64,000 nt of DNA, taken from contig NZ_CP108455.1 of NCBI RefSeq assembly GCF_036241575.1, positions 4,339,001 to 4,403,000 on the forward strand. The letters run 5' to 3'. The DNA is from Streptomyces sp. NBC_01267 (GTDB lineage Bacteria; Actinomycetota; Actinomycetes; Streptomycetales; Streptomycetaceae). Shown here in pieces: positions 35,149 to 46,003 of this stretch (within the stretch, counting starts at the first letter, position 1; the number at the start of each line of letters is the position of its first letter). The notes under the pieces were generated by a model. It worked only from the letters and a program-made list of their open reading frames with translations. It was not told the origin of the DNA and ran no database searches. The position numbers and the translations under genes were made by a program.

Positions 35149-35727
35149 GGGCCATCCGTTTCCGGTGAGTGCCGCTGTCCGCCGGGGAGACGGCGCGGCG
35201 AGAGCGGGAACGCTCGAAGCCGCACACGGACGTTCCCGGACCGCACCCATGACCGGAGCGGTGTGACCGACAACCCATCCGTGATGAGACCTAAGCTACG
35301 AATAAGTCACCATGTGCCGTATGTGTCAGCAATCGTCTTGAGGCTGAACGCCACAGAAGCTGCCCGAACGGGAACGGAACTCGGTTCGGGGCGAGGCTTG
35401 TTGCGAACTATGTGCAATTAGTCTGAACCTGTGCGGGCGAGGCCCGGACGGCATCCTCACGAAGCCAACCGGGTGGTCGCGATGGGCCGCACGAGTGGCA
35501 TGTCCCGCCCGGCCAGCGTGCGCGGGCACGGCCGGAACGCGGCCCGGTCATTGTCCTCGGGAGCCTTGAACCCGCCCGGTCCGCTCTTCCGAGGCGGAGT
35601 CGGCGACACCCGCGATTCCGCGCGCGGACGAGATCAGACGCACCCCGCGTGTTCTCCGCGCGGACGAGATCAGACACACCTCGCGTGTTCCCCGCACCGG
35701 TTGCACGCCCACCGCTCCGGAGGCCCC
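35149..35727. other. 579-bp divergent control region
   Basis: This region separates the DUF4331 operon (minus) from the NicO-type exporter gene (plus). Positions 35270-35430 are relatively AT-rich and probably hold the DUF4331 promoter. A 36-bp direct repeat lies at 35621-35692 close to the exporter start. No coding sequence was recognised. Confidence 0.7.
35621..35692. repeat. 36-bp tandem duplication before the NicO-type gene
   Basis: Two copies (35621-35656, 35657-35692) begin with CGCGCGGACGAGATCAGAC and differ at four positions. The second copy ends 35 bases before the GTG start, so the unit may be a duplicated regulatory site. Confidence 0.88.
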
Positions 35728-37458
<1,731 letters not shown>

Positions 37459-37472
37459 CCGGAGGAACCCCC

Positions 37473-37817
37473 ATGACTCACCGCCGGAAGACCCGCTTCG
37501 CTGCGGCCCTGCTGACCGCGTTCGCCGTCAGCGGCTGCGCGGCCTCGCCGGGCGGCTCCCTCGACGCCCAGTCCGCGACCCCCTCTCCCACCTGTCTCGT
37601 GCACCAGAGGAAGGAACCCGCCGAGCGCTACACTGCGGGCAGCGAGGCCGACCCGCGCTCCGTCCTCGAAATGCTGCGCTACTACACCGCCAACGGCACC
37701 AAGGCCTTCTGCGACGGCAAGCCCCCCACCCGCACCGATCGCCAGTGGATGACCCTCTACACCAGCCTCGGCGGCCGACGCAGCCACGTTCCCGGTGCGG
37801 CCACCCGGACGCCCTGA
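37473..37817 (+). CDS. Small lipoprotein linked to the metal exporter
   Basis: This is a 114-residue protein with a type II signal peptide (FAAALLTAFAVSGC, Cys at about 22). The mature part has two more cysteines (PTCLVHQ, KAFCDGK) and a conserved-looking EMLRYYTANGTKAFCDGKP. ATG 37473 follows GGAGG, 14 bases after the exporter stop, so the two are in one operon. It reads like a periplasmic-side metal or envelope accessory protein, but no family was recognised. Confidence 0.75.
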   Translation: MTHRRKTRFAAALLTAFAVSGCAASPGGSLDAQSATPSPTCLVHQRKEPAERYTAGSEADPRSVLEMLRYYTANGTKAFCDGKPPTRTDRQWMTLYTSLGGRRSHVPGAATRTP

Positions 37818-37878
37818 GGGCGGTTCACCCTTCCCCGCCGTGACGGAAACGGGGTTTCCGGAGCGGCGCCCCCGCCGC

Positions 37879-38820
37879 TCAGGCCCGGCCCGCCGCCCGG
37901 AGCAGATGCAGGGCCGGTTCGGGGAGTTCGCGGCCCTTGGGCCAGACCGCGTGCAGGACACGGCGGAGGGGGAGTGCCGGGTCGACCTCGATCTCCACCA
38001 GGCGCCGCAGGTCCAGGTCCTCCCGTACCGCCAGGACGGAGAGCACGGCCGGTGCCAGGCCCCGGGCGGCGGCGCTGCGCAGGGGGGCGGTGGAGCCCAG
38101 CTCCAGGACCGGCACGGCGATGCCGTCGTACTGGCGCAGCGCCGTCACCAGGGTCTCCCGGGTGCCGGAGCCCGGTTCGCGCACCAGGAGCGGGGTGTCG
38201 GCCAGTTCGCGGCCCGACAGCGGGGTGCGGCGGCGGGTCCACGGGTGGCCCGGCGCCACCACGACCGCGAGCCGGTCCCGTCCCACCGCCGTACGGTGCA
38301 GGTCGTCCGGGACCCGGGGGCCCTCGACGAAGCCCAGGTCGCACTCGCCGCGGCGGAGCGCCTCGATGACGCCCCAGGAGTTGGTGACGGTCAGCCCCAC
38401 ATGGGCGCCCGGGGCGCCCTCGCGCAGCGTGACGAGCCAGCCGGGCATCAGCTCCTCGGCGATGGTCAGGCTGGCGGCGACGTGCAGCCGGTTGTCCTGC
38501 CGTGAGCGCAGGGCCGCGGCGCCCTCCACGAGGGCTTCGGCCTGTTCCAGCACCGTCCGCGCCCAGTCGGTGACCACCGCGCCCGCCGGGGAGAGCCGGG
38601 AGCCCGAGGTGGAACGGTCCAGCAGGTGCAGTCCGAGCCGTCGTTCCAGGGTGCGGATCCGGGCGCTCGCGGACGGCTGGCTGATCCGCAGCCGGGCCGC
38701 GGCCCGGCCCAGACTGCCGGTCTCGGCGACCGTGACCAGCAGCTGCAGGGCGTGCAGATCGGGGAGCGGACGCTGCCCGGGTCCGGCGCTCTCCGAGCGG
38801 TCGTCCTCACGGCTGCTCAT
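37879..38820 (-). CDS. LysR family regulator
   Basis: This is a 313-residue protein. The N-terminal winged helix-turn-helix (residues 20-80: LHALQLLVTVAETGSLGRAA, RISQPSASARIRTLERRLG) is followed by a substrate-binding domain. It is divergent from a YeiH-type gene with a perfect inverted repeat between them, the usual LysR arrangement (a YeiE-YeiH-like pair). Its effector is unknown; sulfur compounds are suggested only by the annotation tradition for YeiH. Confidence 0.92.
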   Translation of the reverse strand: MSSREDDRSESAGPGQRPLPDLHALQLLVTVAETGSLGRAAARLRISQPSASARIRTLERRLGLHLLDRSTSGSRLSPAGAVVTDWARTVLEQAEALVEGAAALRSRQDNRLHVAASLTIAEELMPGWLVTLREGAPGAHVGLTVTNSWGVIEALRRGECDLGFVEGPRVPDDLHRTAVGRDRLAVVVAPGHPWTRRRTPLSGRELADTPLLVREPGSGTRETLVTALRQYDGIAVPVLELGSTAPLRSAAARGLAPAVLSVLAVREDLDLRRLVEIEVDPALPLRRVLHAVWPKGRELPEPALHLLRAAGRA

Positions 38821-38926
38821 GCGCGGCTGCTCATGTGCCTGCTCATGCGCGTCCGCCCGGATGCCTGACCGTGTGCCTGATCGTGTGCCTGGTCATGTGT
38901 GCCCGCTCATAGGAGATGCCTTGAAA

Positions 38927-38951
38927 AGGTCATAGGGGGACTCTATGACCT
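38927..38951. promoter_or_regulatory. Perfect inverted repeat between LysR and YeiH genes
   Basis: AGGTCATAG-N7-CTATGACCT has 9-bp perfect arms. It lies 106 bases before the LysR start and 53 before the YeiH start, and is the likely LysR binding site. Confidence 0.75.
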
Positions 38952-39003
38952 GGTCACGAGTTCTCGTCTACCGGGCTCGGTCCCGCGCCCACACGCTGGA
39001 TTC

Positions 39004-40134
39004 ATGGCTACTCATCTGGACCGTTCTCCGCTCGCAGCTCCTCGGCCACCCGGTCCGCCGACGTCCGGGCGCCGGGCCTCGGCGGTGGCTGCGGTGCGCC
39101 GCAACGCCCCCGGCCTGGCGCTCGCCGTCGTGGGTGTCGTGTGCGCCGAGGCGGTGCACGCGCTGCTGCCCGGCATCCCCATGCTGACCGCGGCCGTCGT
39201 GCTGGGCATCGTGGCCGCCCACGTCCCGGGGCTGCGCACCCGGGTACGCGGCCCGGCGCAACCGGGACTGACGTTCGCCGGCAAGCGGCTGATGCGGGCG
39301 GGCGTCGTCCTGCTCGGCCTCAAACTGAGCATCGGCGATGTGCTCGGGCTCGGCTGGGCCACTGTGGTGATGATCCTCGGGGTCGTCGCCGCCACGTTCT
39401 TCGGTACGCAGTGGCTGGGCCGGAAGATGGGCCTGCCGGGCGAGCAGCCGTTGCTGGTGGCCACCGGGTACGCGATCTGCGGTGCTTCGGCGATCGGCGC
39501 GGTCAGCAGTGTGCTCGACCGGAACCGCAAGCAGGAGAGCGCCGAGGAGACCGCGCGGCGGGACTCGGACGTGGCTGCCGCTGTCGCCCTGGTGACCCTG
39601 TGCGGGACGCTGGCCATCGCCGTCCTTCCGCTGCTGCAGGGGCCGTTGGGGCTGGACGCCAGCCAGTTCGGGCGCTGGGTCGGCGCGGGCGTGCACGACG
39701 TCGGGCAGGTGGTGGCCACCGCGCAGACGGCCGGTCCGGACGCGCTGGGCGAGGCGGTCATGGTCAAGCTGATCCGGGTGGCGATGCTCGCGCCCCTGGT
39801 GGCGGGGGTCGCGCTCGCCCGCCGCCGGCAGGACGCCAAGCTGCCCGGCGCGGACGCGGCGCCCGCCGGACGCCGTCCTCCCCTGGTACCGCTGTTCGTC
39901 GCCGGCTTCCTGGCCGCGGTCGCGCTGCGCAGCACCGGCTGGCTGCCCGGCGGGGTGCTCGACGCCGCCGACAACATCCAGGAACTCCTGCTGGCCGCCG
40001 CGCTGTTCGGCCTGGGAAGCGCCGTGTACCTGCCCACCCTGGCCCGCTCCGGAGTGAAGCTCGCCGCCCTCGGCCTGGCCTCCTGGGTCATCGTCGCGGT
40101 GACCAGCCTCGCGGGTGTCCTGCTGACCACGTGA
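39004..40134 (+). CDS. YeiH family putative sulfate exporter (UPF0324)
   Basis: This is a 376-residue polytopic membrane protein with about ten helices. The family core is clear: GVVLLGLKLSIGDVLGLG, ATGYAICGASAIGAVSSV, and GAGVHDVGQVVATAQ. ATG 39004 begins a short Pro/Arg-rich cytosolic tail of 30 residues. Members are called putative sulfate or sulfur-anion exporters, a weakly tested label. The LysR gene opposite and the inverted repeat between them mark it as the regulated target. Confidence 0.9.
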   Translation: MATHLDRSPLAAPRPPGPPTSGRRASAVAAVRRNAPGLALAVVGVVCAEAVHALLPGIPMLTAAVVLGIVAAHVPGLRTRVRGPAQPGLTFAGKRLMRAGVVLLGLKLSIGDVLGLGWATVVMILGVVAATFFGTQWLGRKMGLPGEQPLLVATGYAICGASAIGAVSSVLDRNRKQESAEETARRDSDVAAAVALVTLCGTLAIAVLPLLQGPLGLDASQFGRWVGAGVHDVGQVVATAQTAGPDALGEAVMVKLIRVAMLAPLVAGVALARRRQDAKLPGADAAPAGRRPPLVPLFVAGFLAAVALRSTGWLPGGVLDAADNIQELLLAAALFGLGSAVYLPTLARSGVKLAALGLASWVIVAVTSLAGVLLTT

Positions 40135-40207
40135 CACCTGGTGAACCACATGACACCTGGTGAACCACATGACACCTGGTGAACAGCGTGACGTCACGTG
40201 AACGGCG
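40132..40207. repeat. 19-bp tandem repeat, four copies, after the YeiH gene
   Basis: Unit TGACACCTGGTGAACCACA at 40132-40150 and 40151-40169, then 40170-40188 and a diverged 40189-40207. The last copies form the 14-bp palindrome GCGTGACGTCACGC (40205-40218). Confidence 0.88.
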
Positions 40208-40514
40208 TGACGTCACGCGGCTGCGTGCCCGGGGCCGGAAGCCGGATGTGTCCGGCTTCCGGCCCCGGTGTCAGAGAACCTCGCGCGTGGTGCGCCGGTA
40301 CGTGGAGCGGCGGTCCTCGATGTCCGCCCAGCGGTCCCCGTACACGTTCAGGGTGATCCCCGGCTCCCGCAGTGTCGCGCAGCTGTACTTGGTGGCCAGG
40401 ACGGAACGGTCCCTGCCCCGGTGCCGCCGCCCGCCGTCCCGGCGGATGCGTGGGCGGCCGGGGCGGCCGACTATGGAGGCAGGGCATCCGCCGTCCCGAA
40501 CCAGGAGGCCCCGT
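40135..40514. other. 380-bp gene-free stretch: repeats, hairpin, PP2C leader
   Basis: It contains the 19-bp array and a very stable hairpin (40229-40268), then about 245 bases of leader before the phosphatase gene in which nothing distinct was seen. Confidence 0.75.
40229..40268 (+). terminator. 18-bp perfect-stem hairpin terminator
   Basis: CCGGGGCCGGAAGCCGGA pairs perfectly with 40251-40268 around a TGTG loop. It ends the YeiH transcript; no T-tract follows. Confidence 0.85.
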
Positions 40515-42206
40515 GTGAGCGATCCGCCGGATGTCCCACTGACGGACCTGGCAGCCCTGGACTACCTGGTCGGGGGCGCCACGGTCGGTGTGGGCGTGCT
40601 CGACACCGACCTGCGCTTCCGGTACGTCAACCGGGCGCTCGAACGGATCAACGGGATCCCCGCAGCCGAGCACCTGGGCCGCACCGTCACCGACCTGCTG
40701 CCGGAGCTCGACGCGCCGATGGACGCGCTGCGCGCGGTGCTCGACGACGGGCGGCCCCGTGATGTGACGCACAGCGGCCGTACGCCCGCGTCGGACGACC
40801 CGGGGCTGCGTTTCTGGCAGAGCACCTACCACCGGCTGGAACGGGACGGCGAGGTGCACGGGCTGGTCGCGTTGGTCCTGGAGACCAGTGCCTCGCTCAG
40901 CCAGCTGCAGGAACTGGAACACGTACGGCGCCACCTCTCCCTCCTGGACACCGCCGCCACCCGCATCGGCACCACGCTGGACATGAACACCACCTGCCAC
41001 GAGCTGGCCGACCACGTGGTGCCCGCCCTCGCGGACGTCGCCAGCGTCGAGGTGTTCGTACCGGAGGCCGGCAAGTCCGTACGGCCTGCTCCCGAGGGGG
41101 TGACCCGGCTGCGCCGGGCCGGGATGGCCGCCGTACCGGAGCTGCGCGAGGCGGTGCGGCAGTTCGGACAGCCGGGGGAGTACGTCGACTACCCGAAGGG
41201 CGGCATCGTCACGCGCTGTCTGGAGACGAACCGGCCGGAGGTGCAGAACCTGATCAGCGACGAGCAGCTGATCCGGTCCTCGCCCCACCCCGAGCGGGTC
41301 GCCGCCTACCGTGCCCTCGGATTTCACTCCCTCTGCATCGTGCCGCTCGCGGCCCGGGGCCGTTCGCTGGGCGCGCTGGCCCTCGTCCGGGCCGACGACT
41401 CGCCGCACTTCACCGACGAGGACGTGGTGATCGCCAAGGAACTCGCGGCCCGTGCGGTCGTCGACCTGGACCACGCCAGCCACTACACCGTCGAGCACGG
41501 CATCGCGCTGGAACTCCAGCGCGCCCTGCTCTCCGAGCCGCGCGAACCCCACCCCCATCTGGAGGTCGCCACCCGCTATCTGGCGGCCGGGCAGGGGGCG
41601 GTGGTGGGCGGCGACTGGTTCGACGTCGTGCCGCTGTCGGCCTCCCGCCACCTGAAGGTGATGGGCGATGTGATGGGCCACGGTGTCGAGGCGGCCGTCG
41701 CCATGAGCCACTACCGCTCGATGGTGCGGCTGCTGGCCGCCGACGACGTACCGCCGCACCGCATCCTGGAGCGCCTCGACCTCATGGTGGAACGGGCGGG
41801 CATCGACCGGGCGGCGACCTGCCTGCTGGCCGTCGTCGACCGGAACCACGGACTGTGCCAGGTGGCCAGCGCGGGCCATCTGCCGCCGGTGTTCATCGAC
41901 CCCGGATCCCACGGCAGGATCGCCGAGATCCCGGTCGGGCCGCCGCTCGGCACGGGCCTCGGCGGCTACGAGACCGCGGCGGTTTCCTGCGGCCCCGGCA
42001 CCGTCCTGTTCATGTACACGGACGGGCTGGTGGAGCGGCGGGGCGAGGACATCGAGGCGTCGGTCGGACGGCTGGCCGACCTCAGGCTGCCGCCGAGCGG
42101 CAGCCTCGACGACCTGCTGGACGGGGTGCTCGAACGCTTCGGGCACGACGCCGAGGACGACATCGCGGTCCTCGCCTCCCGGACCCGGGTGACGGAGACG
42201 GGGTGA
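40515..42206 (+). CDS. PAS-GAF-PP2C (SpoIIE-type) serine phosphatase
   Basis: This is a 563-residue signalling protein. A PAS domain is at about 12-125 (VGVGVLDTDLRFRYVNRALE), a GAF domain at about 150-310, and a SpoIIE/RsbU phosphatase at about 330-560 with GGDWFDVVPLS, GDVMGHGVEAAVAM and LFMYTDGLVERR, including the metal-binding Asp residues. Such proteins dephosphorylate anti-sigma antagonists such as BldG in response to a ligand sensed by PAS/GAF. GTG 40515 has AGGAGG (40503-40508) upstream. No kinase or antagonist gene is adjacent, so its partner is elsewhere. Confidence 0.93.
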   Translation: MSDPPDVPLTDLAALDYLVGGATVGVGVLDTDLRFRYVNRALERINGIPAAEHLGRTVTDLLPELDAPMDALRAVLDDGRPRDVTHSGRTPASDDPGLRFWQSTYHRLERDGEVHGLVALVLETSASLSQLQELEHVRRHLSLLDTAATRIGTTLDMNTTCHELADHVVPALADVASVEVFVPEAGKSVRPAPEGVTRLRRAGMAAVPELREAVRQFGQPGEYVDYPKGGIVTRCLETNRPEVQNLISDEQLIRSSPHPERVAAYRALGFHSLCIVPLAARGRSLGALALVRADDSPHFTDEDVVIAKELAARAVVDLDHASHYTVEHGIALELQRALLSEPREPHPHLEVATRYLAAGQGAVVGGDWFDVVPLSASRHLKVMGDVMGHGVEAAVAMSHYRSMVRLLAADDVPPHRILERLDLMVERAGIDRAATCLLAVVDRNHGLCQVASAGHLPPVFIDPGSHGRIAEIPVGPPLGTGLGGYETAAVSCGPGTVLFMYTDGLVERRGEDIEASVGRLADLRLPPSGSLDDLLDGVLERFGHDAEDDIAVLASRTRVTETG

Positions 42207-42219
42207 CACCTCCGGCCTG

Positions 42220-42273
42220 ACCGGAACCTTTGGCAGGACCAGAGCTTTCGGCAGGACCAGAACTTTCAGCTGG
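42220..42273. repeat. Degenerate 18-bp repeat, three copies, before the sigma-factor gene
   Basis: Units at 42220, 42238 and 42256 share ACC-GA-C-TTT-GCAGG. They lie in the presumed promoter of the sigma-factor gene. Confidence 0.7.
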
Positions 42274-42375
42274 GCTGAAACATTCGTACGGTGCCGGCGC
42301 ATCAAAGGAGAGGGAACGGAAAATCGGGGGCGCGCCGAGCGGGCGGGCGCGGCAGCAGGGGGAGGGCAGAGAGCC

Positions 42376-42888
42376 ATGGGGCAGTCCCGTGCGGACGATT
42401 TCAGAGAGTTCGCGGCCGGGCGCGCGAATCATCTCTTCCGCTCCGCCTGTCTGCTGACCAGTGGGGACACACATCTGGCGGAGGATCTGGTGCAGGAGAC
42501 ACTGGGCCGGATGTACGGACTGTGGGGGCGGGTCGCACGGATCGGGAACCCGGCCGGGTACGCCCAGACCGTTCTCGTCCGTACCTTCCTCGCCCACCAG
42601 CGGCGGCGCTCCTCGACGGAACGCCCCGTCGGCGAGCTGCCCGAGCGGGCCGTGCCCGGTGGCGGGGACGATCCGGAACTGCGGGTCGCGCTGCTGGCCG
42701 CGCTCAGCGCGCTGGCGCCCAAGGACCGGGCGGTGGTGGTGCTGCGGTACTGGGAGGACCGCAGCATCGAGGAGACCGCCGACGCGCTGCACCTCTCATC
42801 GGCGGCCGTACGGAGCCGGTCCGTACGGGCCCTGGCCCGGTTGCGCGAGCAACTGGGCGGCAGCCTGGCGGAGTTCGCCGCGCTCTGA
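42376..42888 (+). CDS. SigE-family ECF RNA polymerase sigma factor
   Basis: This is a 170-residue protein with region 2 (ANHLFRSACLLTSGDTHLAE, LVQETLGRMYGLW) and region 4 (LAPKDRAVVVLRYWEDRSIE, TADALHLSSAAVRSRSVRAL), separated by a short linker. It lacks a region 3, as ECF factors do. It belongs to the SigE-family (ECF, actinobacterial) group. ATG 42376 follows GGGGAGGG. The next gene encodes a single-pass membrane protein that may sequester it. Confidence 0.93.
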   Translation: MGQSRADDFREFAAGRANHLFRSACLLTSGDTHLAEDLVQETLGRMYGLWGRVARIGNPAGYAQTVLVRTFLAHQRRRSSTERPVGELPERAVPGGGDDPELRVALLAALSALAPKDRAVVVLRYWEDRSIEETADALHLSSAAVRSRSVRALARLREQLGGSLAEFAAL

Positions 42889-42998
42889 CGGCGGGCCCGC
42901 GGATGTACGACGGCATGACGGCGGCATTCGGAAAGTCTTGATCTTTCGACAACTTTCGGCATCTTTTGACCACATCATCGTGAAGGGGCGGGTTCGGC

Positions 42999-44258
42999 AT
43001 GCCATTTGAGGACGAGCTGGGAACGGCACTCCACCGTGCCGCTGACACCTTCGAGCCGGCCGACCGGCCCGCCCTGGTCGACGGCGGGCTGCGCATCGGC
43101 CGTCGCAGGGCGGTCCGCCGCCGGGCGGCGGCCGTGACGGGCAGTGTGCTGGCGCTGGCGCTGGTGGGTTCGGCCGGGGCGTACGCGGCCGGGCTGTTCG
43201 GCGGCGCGGGGGGCGGCGGGCGTGCCTCGGTGGCCGTCCCGCCGGTGGAGACCGCGAAGCCGGGCCACGGCGGCGCGATCTCCGGGGCGCAGATGGTCAG
43301 CACACTGAAGGGGCTGCTCCCCGCCGGGGAGTTCAGCCGGACGGAGGGCCGCGGTACGAGCGACGGGCTCGGCCCGCTGGCCTACGGCGTGTTCGACGAC
43401 GGGAAGGGCAAGTCGGCGATCTCGCTGTCCGTGGGCCGGGTGGCGGCCCCGGGGGCTGCCACCGCCGACAACGAGCAGGTCACCTGCCCGGACAAGGCGC
43501 TCGCCCGGTTCGACGCCTGCCACGCCGAGCGGCTGGCCGACGGGTCGAGGCTGATGATCCTCCAGGGGTACGAGTACCCGGACGGCCGCGCGGACACCAA
43601 GGACTGGACGGCCACGCTCCGTACGCCGGACGGTCTGCTGGTCCAGGTGAGCGAGTGGAACGCCGCCCAGGAGAAGGACGCCCCGGTCAGCCGGCCCGAA
43701 CCGCCGCTCTCGCCCGCCCGGTTGAAGGCTCTGGTGACGGCGGACGCCTGGCGTGCGGTGGGGAAGGCCGTGCCGGTGCCGAAGCCGGAGAAGGCGCCAC
43801 CGGTGCGGCGGTCGCCGGGCGCCAGTGGCAAGGACATCGGCGCCGCGCTCAGGTCGCTGCTGCCCCACGGGGTGAAGGTCACCGGGTCGGGCGGGCAGCA
43901 GGAGGAGTACGCCTATGTCACGGTCGACGACGGCAAGGGCGGCACGTTCGTACAGATCAACGTGCAGCCGAACATGGCCGACGTGGCCGACGAACTCGTC
44001 GCGAACGGGCAGCACGTCGAAACGCTCGACGACGGCACGAAGGTCATCACCTCCAAGGAACCGGGGGAGAAGGGCGGAGCCGGAGTCGTCCAGTGGACGG
44101 CCGACACCCTGCGCCCGGACGGATTCCGGGTCGTCGTCATGGAGATGAACACCGCCACGCTCCAGGGCCCGGCCACCCGCAAGGCACCCGCGCTCACCAT
44201 GGAACAGCTGCGCTCCATCGCGGTCAGTGATGCCTGGCTGAAGCTCAGGGGCGCGTAG
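42999..44258 (+). CDS. Membrane-anchored protein with duplicated extracellular domain, sigma-factor partner
   Basis: This is a 419-residue protein with an Arg-rich cytosolic head of about 45 residues, one membrane helix (AAAVTGSVLALALVGSAGAYA), and an exported part made of two similar halves. Each half begins with a [ST]LKGLLP/LRSLLP segment followed by a DDGKG turn and ends with ALVTADAW or IAVSDAW, so it arose by internal duplication. Position 110 bases after the sigma-factor gene, and the cytosolic head plus sensor layout, suggest an anti-sigma role, but no zinc-binding anti-sigma motif is present. GAAGGGGCGGG precedes ATG 42999. Confidence 0.8.
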   Translation: MPFEDELGTALHRAADTFEPADRPALVDGGLRIGRRRAVRRRAAAVTGSVLALALVGSAGAYAAGLFGGAGGGGRASVAVPPVETAKPGHGGAISGAQMVSTLKGLLPAGEFSRTEGRGTSDGLGPLAYGVFDDGKGKSAISLSVGRVAAPGAATADNEQVTCPDKALARFDACHAERLADGSRLMILQGYEYPDGRADTKDWTATLRTPDGLLVQVSEWNAAQEKDAPVSRPEPPLSPARLKALVTADAWRAVGKAVPVPKPEKAPPVRRSPGASGKDIGAALRSLLPHGVKVTGSGGQQEEYAYVTVDDGKGGTFVQINVQPNMADVADELVANGQHVETLDDGTKVITSKEPGEKGGAGVVQWTADTLRPDGFRVVVMEMNTATLQGPATRKAPALTMEQLRSIAVSDAWLKLRGA

Positions 44259-44338
44259 GCCGTGTCCGACGGTTCCCTCCTGGCCGGGGCGCGGCGGCCG
44301 TGTGGTGAACGCCCCGACTGCCCCGCGCCGCGGGCGGG

Positions 44339-46003
44339 TCACTTCGCGTCGGCGTAGCACTCCACCACCGCCTGCGTGAACGGGAACCGCACCGGGGTCT
44401 CCCCGAAGGCGATCCGCCCGGCCAGCTCACCGGCCGCGCGGATCGCCTCGACCACGTCCACCGCCTCGTCCTGCGGGCAGTGCACGATCACCTCGTCGTG
44501 CTGGAAGAAGACCAGTTCGGCGCGGAGCCCGGCCATGTGCAGCGACCGCCGCAGCGCGGCCAGCATCAGCAGGGCCCAGTCGGCCGCGCTGCCCTGGACC
44601 ACGAAGTTCCGGGTGAAGCGCCCCCAGGCGCGCGCGTCCGACGAGGCGCGGCCGGTGGGCGACTCCTCCTGCGGAATTCCCGCCTCCTCGTCGTCCTCGG
44701 CCCCCGCCGCCCGCGGGCTGGTCCGCCCCAGCCAGGTCCGTACGAGCCGCCCCTCCTCGCCCGCCCGCGCCGCGTCGTCCACGTACGCCACGGCCGCCGG
44801 GAACCGCCGTCGCAGCGCCGCGAGGTTCTTCAGGCCGTCGCCGGACGTCTGGCCGTAGACCGCGCCGAGCAGCGCGATCTTCGCGTGGTCGCGGTCCCCG
44901 CTGAACGCCCGCTCGGAGAGCGCCGCGTACAGGTCGCCGTCGTGTCCGGCGACCTCCATCAGTCCCCGGTCGCGGGAGACCGCCGCGAGCACCCGGGGCT
45001 CCATCTGGTCGGCGTCGGCCACCACCAGACGCCAGCCCGGGTCCGCGACGACGGCCCGCCGGATCACCTTCGGGATCTGGAGTGCCCCGCCGCCGTTGGT
45101 GGTCCACCGTCCGGAGACCGTCCCGCCCGGCTGGTACTCCGGTCGGAACCGCCCCTCGCGCACCCAGTCCTGGAGCCATCCCCAGCCGTGCGCCGTCCAG
45201 ATCCGGTAGAGCTTCTTGTACTGGACGAGCGGCTTCACCGCCGGGTGGTCGATCCCCTCGATCTCCCAGCGCCGGGTCGACTTCACCTTGATCCCGGCCT
45301 CCGCGAAGGCCTTGACGACATCGGCGGACAGCTCCGGTCTGACCCGCCGCCCGAAGGCCGCCGACACCTCGTCGGCCAGCTCCGCCATCCGGCGTGGCTC
45401 GCCACCGCCCGCGTACCGCTCGCCCAGCAGCTCGTCCAGCACGGTCCGGTGCACATCGGCCCGCCACGGCAGGCCGTCCCGGCGCATCTCGGCGGCCACC
45501 AGCATGCCCGCCGACTCCGAGGCGGTGAGCAGCCGCATCCGGTCCGGGTGTTCGGTGGTCCCGTACCGCCCGAGCTGGTCCGCGTACACCGCGAGGAGCG
45601 CGTCGAACTCCACGGTCACGGGCGCCGGTTCGAAGAGCGAGGACTGCGAGCCCGGGGTGGCGGACCTGGGGGGCGGATCGGGCGGTACCGGTGCGTTGCG
45701 CAGGCGGGCCCAGGCCGCTGCCGCCGACCGGGGCTCGCCGTACCGCCCGGCGTGGCCGAGCAGCAGCAGCTCCGCGTCCTCGATGTCGTAACACCGCTCG
45801 ACGCGCACTCCGGCCGCCAGCAGCCGGGGGTAGATCTCGGCCGTCGAGCGCCACACCCACCGGGCGACGTCCGGCCGGGACCTGACCGCCTCGACCAGGT
45901 CCGGCTCGAACCGCACGTCCCCGGCGGGCAGCCCGTCCGGGCCGAGGGGTGCGAGCTGTGCCCCGCCACCCTCCGCCGCCGCCAGAGCCCACCGCTCGGT
46001 CAT
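44339..46003 (-). CDS. Bifunctional 3'-5' exonuclease/DNA polymerase (family A)
   Basis: This is a 554-residue PolA-like protein, much shorter than Pol I (about 900) and lacking the 5' nuclease. The N-terminal 170 residues align in position with the exonuclease domain but show few of its acidic residues. Polymerase motifs: A as VVADADQMEPRVLA (Pol I has DYSQIELR), B as RDHAKIALLGAVYGQTSGDG, C as QHDEVIVHC. Catalytic Asp and Glu in A and C are present. ATG 46003 (MTERWALA) is the start; an upstream in-frame Gly-Ser repeat is only the antisense of a DNA repeat. It is probably a repair or accessory polymerase, common in Streptomyces beside the main polA. Confidence 0.9.
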   Translation of the reverse strand: MTERWALAAAEGGGAQLAPLGPDGLPAGDVRFEPDLVEAVRSRPDVARWVWRSTAEIYPRLLAAGVRVERCYDIEDAELLLLGHAGRYGEPRSAAAAWARLRNAPVPPDPPPRSATPGSQSSLFEPAPVTVEFDALLAVYADQLGRYGTTEHPDRMRLLTASESAGMLVAAEMRRDGLPWRADVHRTVLDELLGERYAGGGEPRRMAELADEVSAAFGRRVRPELSADVVKAFAEAGIKVKSTRRWEIEGIDHPAVKPLVQYKKLYRIWTAHGWGWLQDWVREGRFRPEYQPGGTVSGRWTTNGGGALQIPKVIRRAVVADPGWRLVVADADQMEPRVLAAVSRDRGLMEVAGHDGDLYAALSERAFSGDRDHAKIALLGAVYGQTSGDGLKNLAALRRRFPAAVAYVDDAARAGEEGRLVRTWLGRTSPRAAGAEDDEEAGIPQEESPTGRASSDARAWGRFTRNFVVQGSAADWALLMLAALRRSLHMAGLRAELVFFQHDEVIVHCPQDEAVDVVEAIRAAGELAGRIAFGETPVRFPFTQAVVECYADAK

